A DNA stretch of 64,000 nucleotides, from the NCBI GenBank assembly GCA_963751425.1, contig CAVVUF010000001.1, forward strand, positions 806,001 to 870,000. The letters run 5' to 3'. This document shows, piece after piece, positions 18,769 through 28,250 of the stretch (the stretch's first letter is position 1; the number at the start of each line of letters is the position of its first letter). Source of the DNA: CAVVUF01 sp963751425 (lineage in GTDB: Bacteria; Chloroflexota; Anaerolineae; Anaerolineales; UBA4823). Under the pieces are notes generated by a model, which worked only from the letters and a program-made list of their open reading frames with translations, was not told where the DNA came from and made no database searches. The position numbers and the translations under genes were made by a program.

Positions 18769-19767
18769 ATGACAAAAATCAAAAAACTTTCTTGGGGATT
18801 GCTTAGTACTGCCCATATCAACCGCAGGGTGATTCCCCCCATAAAAAGCTCAAAACGTAATCAATTATCCGCCGTCGGCAGTCGTGATGAAGCCCACGCC
18901 CGCCAATATGCTCAAGAATGGGGGATCCCAAAAGCCTACGCCAGTTACGAAGACCTGTTAGCAGATCCGGAAATCGATGTGATTTACAATTCACTGCCCA
19001 ACAGCCTCCACGCAGAATGGACGATTAAAGCCCTGCAAGCCGGGAAGCATGTTTTATGTGAAAAACCGATGACCATTCGCCTGGAGGAAATTGATGCAGT
19101 GGCTGAGGCAGCTCAAAAGGCTGGAAAAATCGTTGCTGAAGCCTTCATGTATCGCCATCACCCCCAAACCATTCAAGTCAAGGAACTGGTAAATGCAGGG
19201 TTGATCGGTGAGCTGCGCCTGGTGCGTGGTGCTTTTTCCTTTAACATGCTCGACCGGCCTGAGAATGTGCGCTTTGATCAAACCTTGGGAGGGGGCTGCC
19301 TATGGGATGTGGGATGTTATCCGGTTAGCTATACCCGCTACCTGGTAGGCGCAGAACCAATCGAAGTTTTCGGTATGCAAGAGACGAACACCGCCGGTGT
19401 CGACATTCATTTTGTCGGCCAATTACAATTCCCGGGGCAAGTATTTGCCCAATTTGACAGCAGCTTCAGGACCGCCTTTCGGGCCTACCTCGAGGTGGTG
19501 GGTACCGAGGGAACCATAACCGTCACCCATCCCTTCACCCCTGGGCGCAGAGAAGTAATCAAGCTCAACCGTGAAGATAAAACCCAGGCTGTTCCCATCC
19601 GCGCACCTGAGCTGTATTCTGGTGAAGTTGAAGATATGGCTGATGCCATTTTATTGGGCAAGCTGCCCAGGGTTTCCATATCAGACAGCCGCTCGAATAT
19701 TGAAACCCTGCTGGCGCTATATCAATCTGCTTTGAGTGGACAGCCTGTACATTTGTCACCAGCATAA
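18769..19767 (+). CDS. Gfo/Idh/MocA-family oxidoreductase
   Basis: A 332-residue NAD(P)-dependent dehydrogenase of the dimeric dihydrodiol / glucose-fructose oxidoreductase type. The N terminus has a Rossmann strand (WGLLSTAHINRRV), the catalytic Lys is in CEKPMTI, and the second domain contains GGGCLWDVGCYPV. The ATG at 18769 is chosen because GAGAGG precedes it by seven bases; the ATG at 18748 lies in the -10 region. It heads the co-directional run that includes the aldehyde oxidoreductase and glycerol genes, with a gap of 59 bases to the next gene. The substrate is unknown. Confidence 0.92.
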   Translation: MTKIKKLSWGLLSTAHINRRVIPPIKSSKRNQLSAVGSRDEAHARQYAQEWGIPKAYASYEDLLADPEIDVIYNSLPNSLHAEWTIKALQAGKHVLCEKPMTIRLEEIDAVAEAAQKAGKIVAEAFMYRHHPQTIQVKELVNAGLIGELRLVRGAFSFNMLDRPENVRFDQTLGGGCLWDVGCYPVSYTRYLVGAEPIEVFGMQETNTAGVDIHFVGQLQFPGQVFAQFDSSFRTAFRAYLEVVGTEGTITVTHPFTPGRREVIKLNREDKTQAVPIRAPELYSGEVEDMADAILLGKLPRVSISDSRSNIETLLALYQSALSGQPVHLSPA

Positions 19768-19826
19768 TCAATCAGTTACAAAATTCAACCGCCTTCCAAT
19801 ACCTTTCCTAAACTCATTCCTAAGTC

Positions 19827-21887
19827 ATGACCCACCAGCTAAATCAACGTGAGCTAATTATCAATTTAGATAACGGAGAATATGAAATCCGTCCTATCTT
19901 GCACCGCATCGAAGGGGTTCATATTATTGGTCCTGTTGATTACGGTTGGGCAAAATACAAAGAGCAGTTTCGAGTTAATGACCCATCCATTTCAAAAGAA
20001 TTTATTCCTGATGTAATGACCTGGGGCGGCGGACCCTTAGCTGGGTCGCGTATTCCAGGCACTCGCCGGCTTGTTTTTTGCGGGTATTCCCCGATCTGGG
20101 AAGGGTTCTATGTTTCCAGCTTAGGCGGTGGTGCCTATATCATGCATCGTATCGGGGTTGATTTCGTTACCATTCATGGCAGGGCTGCCCAGGACTCGGT
20201 ATTAATTTTGAACCATTCCCAAGGGGAAATAAAAGTCCGTCTGGAACCCATCAATCCTGACACAATCTGGGCTGGGCATGCTGATCCTGATGGCAACCTT
20301 CTCATGGGCTTTTATGCCTTGCAGCAAGCTGTATTCGCTCGCTATGCAGCCGAATACACCGCTGATTGGGTGCGGGTTTTCGCGGTAGGGCCAGCCGCAC
20401 GGCAAACAAACCAGGGGATTATCGGCAGTAACCAGGTCAAAAAAGGACGCCTCACTCCGATTGATGATTGGGCTGGGCGGGGTGGCCTGGGCAGCCGGTT
20501 ATTACAGCATCATCGCATTGCCGCTTGTATTTTCGGCGGCGATTGGGAAGATCCCGATCTCAAGGACTCAAAAGAAATCGACGGGTATTTCCAAAAATAT
20601 TACGGCGATTCGATGATCAAAGTCGATTTGGGTGCTGCAGAGAAATACCGTTACGTTCCCGGTTTCATGACCGGCGGTACCTTCGGTGTTAACATGCACA
20701 CGGGTGAAGACAAGCTTTTTAGCTTTAATTACACCTCAATCCTTGAGACCGATCAAGCCCGCCTCGATCAGCACCAGCAGTTTATTCTTGATCATTACCT
20801 GAAACAGTTTAATGAGGAGATTATCCAGCCTAAATCCTTTACGCATTGTGGCGAGCCTTGCTCGATCGCCTGCAAGAAATTTAGCGGCATTTATAAAAAA
20901 GATTATGAGCCCTATCTTGCTCTCGGTCCCCAGTGCGGGATTTTTGATCAGCGTGCCGCTGAAGAGCTGAACCACTTCGTTGATGCTTTGGGGATCGATG
21001 CCATCCAATTCGGCGGTACGCTCTCCTGGCTGATGGAGCTTTTTCACAAGGGGGTTTTGCCCCCCGAAGATTTCGGCTTGCCCCCGTCTTCTGAAATGCG
21101 CTTCGATTTCGCTTCGCAAGCCAGCGATTTTGATATTGTAGAAGATTCCCAGCGCAATGCCGCATATGCTCAGAAGATTGCTTTCATGATTCTCTTTGAA
21201 AATGCCGGAGTGATCTTTCGCTCTGGGATCCGATCCGCAGCCTTAGCTTTGGATGAGCGCTATCACCTGACCGAGCCCGGTCAGCGCACGCTCGATCGTG
21301 CCGTGTTTGTTTCCCATGCTGAAAAAGGCGGGCTGACACCGAACCAATATTGGGTCCCGGGTATGCTCAGTCCCATGCCAATGATGGGAAAGTATTTTGT
21401 ATATTATGGGTTTGATTACTTGCCGCCTCGTTTGCTGGGGCGGCGCTGTGTGGAACGCATGGTCTACGAGCTTTTCAGCGAGAATACCGGCGTATGCCGC
21501 TTCCATCGTAAATGGGTAGAAGCGATCGTCGACGAAATCATCTCCGCCCACTACCAATTCCCGGTGGATTATAAAGCGCATCAATTTGAGCTTGCCCGCC
21601 AGGTTTATGAAATGGAAGGGGGCGGATCAACTTTCTGGGAGAGCGAGCGGACGGTTGAGATTGTCAGGCAGTACCTTGAGAAATGGGACCGCCTGGGTCT
21701 CAAAGACCCCGATCTTTTGACCTGGATCTCTCGCTTCCGGGCAGATCGCTGGGAAGCTGCCCGAGCCTATTGGGAAGAAATCCGAACAGGAATTATGGAA
21801 GCCTTCCAGTCTGGAGTGGAAGCAGTCCCAGATGTGGTTGCCCCTTACCAGGCTGCAAAACTCGATGTGATGGAAAAACGCCCTTAG
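19827..21887 (+). CDS. Aldehyde:ferredoxin oxidoreductase family (tungstopterin) protein
   Basis: A 686-residue enzyme of the AOR family, which oxidises aldehydes to acids with ferredoxin as acceptor using a tungsten bis-pterin and a 4Fe-4S cluster. The N-terminal domain has the Gly-rich pterin-binding loops (WGGGPLAGS, GGGAYIMHRIGVD). The cluster ligands appear as Cys341, Cys345 and Cys349 (CGEPCSIAC), with a fourth at Cys557 in NTGVCRFHRKW. The first spacing is C-x3-C rather than the C-x2-C I know from Pyrococcus AOR. Length fits a slightly long AOR. It lies 22 bases before glpK. No ribosome-binding site is obvious. A link with glyceraldehyde or glyceraldehyde-3-phosphate is inference from location only. 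Confidence 0.88.
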   Translation: MTHQLNQRELIINLDNGEYEIRPILHRIEGVHIIGPVDYGWAKYKEQFRVNDPSISKEFIPDVMTWGGGPLAGSRIPGTRRLVFCGYSPIWEGFYVSSLGGGAYIMHRIGVDFVTIHGRAAQDSVLILNHSQGEIKVRLEPINPDTIWAGHADPDGNLLMGFYALQQAVFARYAAEYTADWVRVFAVGPAARQTNQGIIGSNQVKKGRLTPIDDWAGRGGLGSRLLQHHRIAACIFGGDWEDPDLKDSKEIDGYFQKYYGDSMIKVDLGAAEKYRYVPGFMTGGTFGVNMHTGEDKLFSFNYTSILETDQARLDQHQQFILDHYLKQFNEEIIQPKSFTHCGEPCSIACKKFSGIYKKDYEPYLALGPQCGIFDQRAAEELNHFVDALGIDAIQFGGTLSWLMELFHKGVLPPEDFGLPPSSEMRFDFASQASDFDIVEDSQRNAAYAQKIAFMILFENAGVIFRSGIRSAALALDERYHLTEPGQRTLDRAVFVSHAEKGGLTPNQYWVPGMLSPMPMMGKYFVYYGFDYLPPRLLGRRCVERMVYELFSENTGVCRFHRKWVEAIVDEIISAHYQFPVDYKAHQFELARQVYEMEGGGSTFWESERTVEIVRQYLEKWDRLGLKDPDLLTWISRFRADRWEAARAYWEEIRTGIMEAFQSGVEAVPDVVAPYQAAKLDVMEKRP

Positions 21888-21909
21888 TCAATTAAAGAAA
21901 GGATCTTGT

Positions 21910-23420
21910 ATGTCGAAATTTATCGCCGCAATCGATCAAGGGACCACCAGCACCCGCTGCATGCTCTTCAATCACAGTGGGCAGGTTATCAGCCTCGCCC
22001 AAAAAGAACACGAACAAATTTATCCTCAACCCGGCTGGGTTGAGCACAATGCCTTGGAAATATGGGATCGAACTCAAGAAGTCATCCGTGAGGCCGTCGC
22101 CAAAGCAGGGGTGAAGCCCGGAGACATCGCCGCAGTGGGTATCACCAACCAACGCGAGTCCGCCATCGTTTGGGATCGGCGGACGGGTAACCCATACTAT
22201 AACGTTATCGTCTGGCAAGATACGCGAACGAAATCCATCTGTGATCGGTTAGCCGAATCCGGCGGCCAAGATCGTTTTCGCTCGAAAGTGGGTTTGCCGC
22301 TGGCAACATACTTCTCTGGTCCGAAAATTCAATGGATTTTAGAAAATGTCCCTGGCGTGCGCAGTGCGGCTGAACGTGGCGATGCTCTCTTTGGAAACCT
22401 GGATACCTGGGTCATCTGGTGGCTGACCGGAGGTCCGCAAGATGGCAGCCATGTCACAGATGTGACCAACGCCAGCAGGACCTTAATGATGGACCTCGAA
22501 ACCCTGGATTGGGATGAGGACATTCTTTCGACACTCAACATACCGCATGCCATGCTGCCCAAGATCGTCCCTTCGAGCGATCCCCGTACCTGGGGCAGCA
22601 CTCGGAAAGATGGGCCTTTCGGCGAAGCCATCCCGGTATGTGGCGACCTTGGAGATCAACAAGCTGCCCTGGTCGGACAGACTTGTTTCAATTCCGGAGA
22701 AGCCAAGAACACCTACGGCACAGGCTGTTTCATGCTTTTAAATACGGGCGTAAAACCTATCCAATCGAACAATGGGCTGCTCACCACATTGGCTTACAAT
22801 TAGACGATCAACCTGCCGTTTACGCTTTAGAAGGTTCCATTGCCATTACCGGTGCATTGGTGCAGTGGCTGAGAGATAATCTAGGATTAATCAAGCAATC
22901 GTCCGAAATTGAGATTCTGGCACGAACCGTGCAAGATAATGGAGGCATCTATTTCGTTCCGGCCTTTTCAGGCTTATTTGCTCCCTATTGGCGTTCGGAT
23001 GCACGCGGTGTCATTGTTGGCATGACCCGTTACGTGAACAAAGGGCATATTGCTCGTGCAGCGCTTGAAGCCACCGCTTACCAGACTCGTGAAGTTCTGG
23101 AAGCCATGAAGATCGATTCGGGTGTCAAGCTAACTGCATTAAAAGTGGATGGCGGCATGGTATATAATGATTTGTTGATGCAGTTTCAAAGTGATATCTT
23201 AGGCGTGCCAGTTGTCCGGCCCAAAGTCTCCGAAACCACTGCCTTAGGTGCCGCATATGCTTCTGGATTAGCAGTTGGTTTTTGGAGCAGCCTTGAAGAT
23301 CTCAAAACGAATTGGCAAATAGACCAGACCTGGCATCCTTTGATGCGTGAAGCTACCCGTGAATCTCTATATTCTGGTTGGCGCAAAGCTGTTGAAAGAA
23401 CCTTCAATTGGGTTGACTGA
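21910..23420 (+). CDS. glpK: Glycerol kinase, one frameshift
   Basis: About 503 residues after adding one base. It phosphorylates glycerol to sn-glycerol 3-phosphate. FGGY-kinase motifs are clear: AIDQGTTSTR, GITNQRES, VIVWQDTRT, CGDLGDQQAALVGQ and TYGTGCFML in the first part; YALEGSIAITGALVQWL and KVDGGMVYNDLLMQFQ in the second. The frame breaks at about 22798-22800: the first frame ends LLTTLAYN-stop, and the next frame carries DDQPAVYALEGS, exactly where intact GlpK continues. One missing base, probably an A, restores it. AAAGGA precedes the ATG. It is followed after 23 bases by the diguanylate cyclase gene and, beyond that, glpAB and glpC. Confidence 0.93.
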
Positions 23421-23443
23421 TCTCAATATATGACGAAGAAGAA

Positions 23444-26400
23444 GTGAATTTCACGCTGTCCATTTTCTCGATTTCCTTATTGTTATCAACTGGCATTTGC
23501 CTGGTATTGGCCAGTTCGATCCTCAAACAGCATGCCGGTAGCGCCCGGATCACTTTTTCATTGCTGATGTTGGCAGTTGCGGAATGGTCCTTCACTTCTT
23601 TCTTAGTGGCAGTTGCTTCATCAGAACCATCTAAAATCTTTTGGGCAACCCTTGGGTATCTGGGGGTTACTGCTACGCCCGTATTGTTCTTCATCTTCTC
23701 CCTGGAATTTTCCACTCAGCAGAATTGGCTGAGGAATTGGGTTTTAAGACCCTATGGATCATTCCCCTGGTCACGATAATTATCGCCTTCACCAATTCTT
23801 GGACAGGCTGGTTATGGGATAACTTTACATATATTCCTGAAACCAATATCCTTGTTTTTAGTCCAGGTCCATTTTCGCCCATCGCCAATGCCTATTCCTA
23901 TCTATTGATCTTTGCGAGCATTCTGGTTTTGATCCGGGCGGTTGTAATATTCAAGGAGGGTTACCGCTTCCAGGCAATCGTAACACTGATCGCAGCCCTT
24001 TTCCCGTTGATAGCAAATTTAGCTTTCGTCCTGGATAAGATCCCAATTACTGGGTTAGATCTGACACCCTACGCGTTTGTCGTTACTGGAATTATTATCG
24101 CCTGGAGCATCCAATATTTTCAGTATCTCAATCCCCTTCCAGTCGCCCGGGATGAGTTAGTGGAGTTTATGGGTGATGCGGTCATTGTCCTGAACGATCA
24201 ATATCAGGTCACGTATTTCAACCCTGCTGCTTGTAAGATTACTGGCATTTTACTGGATCAAGCCATAGGACAGCCTGCCAACCAGGTTCTTCAAAATTGG
24301 CCTTATCTGGCAGATCGTTTTAGCCAGAAAGTAACTGGCGTGAATGAAGCAGTTGAAATTCAAGCGCTTGATGACCGTTGGTACGATATTCGTATCTTAC
24401 TGTTGAGAAACCGTCGCCAACGTGTAACCGGATGTTTGATCGTCATTCACGATATCACCCGTCAAAAACAATCGGAGCTGCTCCAATCCAGGCTGATCGA
24501 TGGATTACAAACCGTGGCAGAAGTCAGTACAACCATTGCCAGTACGCTCGATACCCAACAGCTTCTGCTAAAAGTTTCTGGTCTAACACGTGAACGCTTT
24601 GATCTTTATCATGCCCAGATTTACCTGGTCGATTCCATGGGGAAAAACCTGGTTCTTGCTGCCGGATCGGGAGAGATTGGCTTCAAGATGGTCAACCAGG
24701 GCAGGACCATCCCTTTAAGCAAAGAACCATCGCTGGTTGCGCGGGCAGCGCGAACCAACCAGGGAGTCATAGTCAATGATTGTTTGGCGGATGCCGGGTT
24801 TCTTCCTCACCCTCTCCTTCCCGAAACACGCTCCGAGCTGGCGGTTCCCATCACTGCCGGTCAGCAATTACTGGGTGTCTTGGATGTACAAGATAACCAA
24901 TTCGAGCGTTTTACACAGCAGGATTTGATTGTTTTAAACACTCTGGCTTCCCAAATTTCGGTTGCGCTTCGCAATGCCGATACTTTTTCCCAGCTTCAAA
25001 AACTGCTGGAATCGCAGCGCAAAGAATTAACGCTTTTATATAACATGGGAGTTAAGACTGCAGAAGCCCCATCCATTCAGGAGCTTCTAGAGTGGATGGC
25101 TGAGCAAATCTCTCATGCCATGCAGCATCCAGAAGCCTGTACTGTTTCGATCCTCTATGAGAATCACATTATTGGGCAAAACTTGGATACCCAGGATGTA
25201 AATCAAATTGCTCAAGAGATCCAGCTTGCTGGTGTAATCGTTGGAAAAATATTCTTAAGCTACGCACTTCCTCTTGATTTTTCTTCCGAAGAACACAGTT
25301 TATTGTTAAACGTTGTCCAGCGCCTTCAGAATTACATTGTCGAAATTACCCTCCGGAAAAATCAATCCCAGCTTCGTGAAGCGCTGCAAATCGCGCACAT
25401 GGGACATTTTGAATTTGATCTGAATACTGGCATTTTTACGCTTAGCGAAGAATTATTACACCTGCTTGGCACATCCTCCCTCGAAAACTACGGTTACCAG
25501 AAATCCTTGGATGGCATCATCGAATACATCCATCCCGAAGATCGAGGAAGGACTAAAAAGGATTTCCGGGAAATTATCCATGCCCCAAACCTCTCATTTT
25601 TCGAGCGCGAATATCGCTTTATTCGAGTAGAAAACACGCAGCCCACTACCCGGCATGCTATTCTTCGCGCCCAGGTTTATCGGGATGATCTGGGGAAAAA
25701 TGCAACACTTTCCGGCACCCTCCAGGATATTACCGAACGCGTCAAAGTTGATGCTGAAGTTTTACGTCTGGCTACCGTAATCGAGCAGGCCCAAGAAGCC
25801 ATTGTCATCACAGATTTACAAGGCAATATGGTTTACGCCAATCCATTTTTTGAATTGATCACGGGGTATTCGGTTTCAGAGGCGCTGGGCATGAACCCCC
25901 GCATTTTGAAAAGTGGTCAGCATGATACAGCCTTCTATGAAATCCTTTGGAATACGATCTCCAAAGGTGAGACTTGGAATGGTACCTTTATTAACAAGCG
26001 CAAGGATGGGAGTATTTATCACGAAGCCGCCACAATCTTCCCCATTAAGGACGCATCCGGCACCATCCTCAATTATGCTACGGTCAAGCGTGATATCTCA
26101 GCCCAGGTTCAAGCCGAACAAGAAATCAGGGCTTTTGCCAGGCAGCAGGAGCTTCTCAATGATATTACCCAGGCTGCACTTGAGCAAACCGATGTCGTTT
26201 CCATGATGAGTATCCTGGCTAAAAAGCTGGGCGAATTATACGCTTCAGACGGCAGCTATATCACCCTTTGGGATGATCAACGCGGCGTACCCATCCCGAT
26301 GGCAGCTTATGGGAATATGAGCGACGTCTATTCAACTTTAGCTGCTGAACCAGGCGATAAAACCTTGACTGGCTCCGTTTTGGAAGCCGGGCACTCAATC

Positions 26401-28224
26401 GCGGTAGATGATGTTCAAAATACACCATATATCAGCCCTGGGGTTGTAGCCTTATTTCCCACTCGCTCAGCCTTAGGTCTACCGTTGATCGCCAGCGGTA
26501 AGAAGCTGGGGGCAGCGATGATCACTTTTATTCAAGATCACCATTTCACCCAGGCAGAAATTATCCAAGGCGAGCAAGCCGCCTCACAGGTAGCTCTAGC
26601 CTTATTGAAGGGTCAGCTTCTAGATGAAGAGCAAAAGCAGCGCCACCTTGCTGAACGGCTCCGGGAAACCGGGCGAATCTTAAGCACCACCTTAGACACC
26701 GATCACCTTCTGAACCTGATCCTGGAACAGATGAAGGATATTGTTCCGTATGACCTGGCTTCTCTTCTGCTCCTGGAAGGAAATATGGCCCGGGTGGTCC
26801 GTTCCCATAATATTGACATACACCAAGCAGATAAAAAGAAGGTTATCCCTGAAGCGATCAATGTTCTTGAGGTAAGAAGCTTTTCCGAAATTGTCCAGAC
26901 CCGCCGCCCGGTGATCATCAACGATGTCCAAAATTATCCTGGTTGGGTGGATTATCTCTCGATCAACTCATTTCATTGTTGGATCGGTGCTCCGATCATC
27001 GCCCGTGACGATTTGATCGGTTTTCTATGTTTGGCGAAATCAGCCGCAGGTTATTACACATTCGAGCATGCCACCCTTCTGGAGGCTTTTGCCGGGCAGG
27101 CCTCCCTTGCCTTGCAAAACAGCCGGCTCTTTGAGACTGCCCAAAGAAAAGCAAAAGAATCCGAGACTTTACGCCAGGCTGCTTCGGCGATCACCCGGTC
27201 TCTGAACCTTGCAGAGACGATTGACATCATCTTGGAGCAGCTAAATTTTGTGGTCCCCTATGACAGCGCTTCAGTGCTGCTTCTGCAAGGGAACGAGCTT
27301 GAAATCGTAGGCGGGTATGGCTTCCCTAAACCAGCCGAGGTCCTTGGGCTTAAATTCTCTCTCGATGGAGATAATCCTTGCGCCCTCGTCTATTCCACTC
27401 GCCAGCCCTTTATCCTTGAAGATGCCCCCATGATGTACCAATCTTTTACAGAAACCCCTCATGACCATATCCGTAGTTGGTTGGGGGTTCCTTTAATTGT
27501 TCAAGGAAGAGTCACTGGCATGATTTCCCTCGATTCTGTTAAATCTGGCACTTTCACACCTGACCACGCCCGTCTTGCTGCCGCCTATGCCGATCAGGTC
27601 GCCATTGCTCTGGAGAATGCCAGGCTTTTCGCTCAAACTCAAGAGCTGGCAATCACAGATCCACTGACGGGCTTATATAACCGCCGGTTCTTTTTTAACC
27701 AGGCCAAAACGGAGTTTGAACGTGCCCGTCGTTACCAGGGTCCCTTATCCATCATCATGTTAGATATTGATGATTTTAAGAAAATCAACGATACTTATGG
27801 GCATTTAATTGGCGATCAAGTTTTACAATCCTTGGCCAGTTTATGTCGAGAAAACGTGCGTGAAATCGATGTGGTTGGACGTTATGGCGGCGAAGAATTT
27901 GTCATCCTTCTGCCCGAAACACCCCTGGTAATTTCTCAGCCTGTTGGAGACGAGAATTCTTCCTCTCCTGGTGGAATCATCATTAACAGTGGTGCGATCA
28001 CTGCCGCAGAGCGGTTAAGACAAAAAGTGGCCCAGAACATCATTCAAACCGAAAAAGATAACCTTCGGATCACCATCAGTCTTGGCGTTGCAGAATATCA
28101 TCCGGATATCACCAGCCCCGAAATGCTCTTGGATCATGCAGACCAGGCGCTGTACCTGGCAAAACAAGCCGGGAAAAACCGCGTTGCCACATTTGAGAAA
28201 GAACAGCCGCTCAAATATCATTAG
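23444..28224 (+). CDS. Very large membrane PAS/GAF sensor diguanylate cyclase, one frameshift
   Basis: About 1593 residues after adding one base. Order: seven-helix HisKA_7TM-type membrane domain (1-230); PAS (about 237-340); GAF (352-520); a diverged GAF-like segment (528-640); two PAS domains (645-770 and 774-890); three GAF domains (902-1055, 1072-1225, 1239-1390); and a GGDEF domain (1402-1590). The active loop is intact as GGEEF, and RxxD (REID) sits five residues before it, so product inhibition is likely. There is no histidine kinase or EAL domain. It makes cyclic di-GMP in response to unknown ligands. The frame breaks in a T4 run at 23742-23745, where one missing T gives VFKTLWIIPLV. 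GTG at 23444 is the start. It sits between glpK and glpAB with gaps of 23 and 26 bases. Confidence 0.88.
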
Positions 28225-28250
28225 ATTTAAAAAAAACCTCAGGAGAAGCC

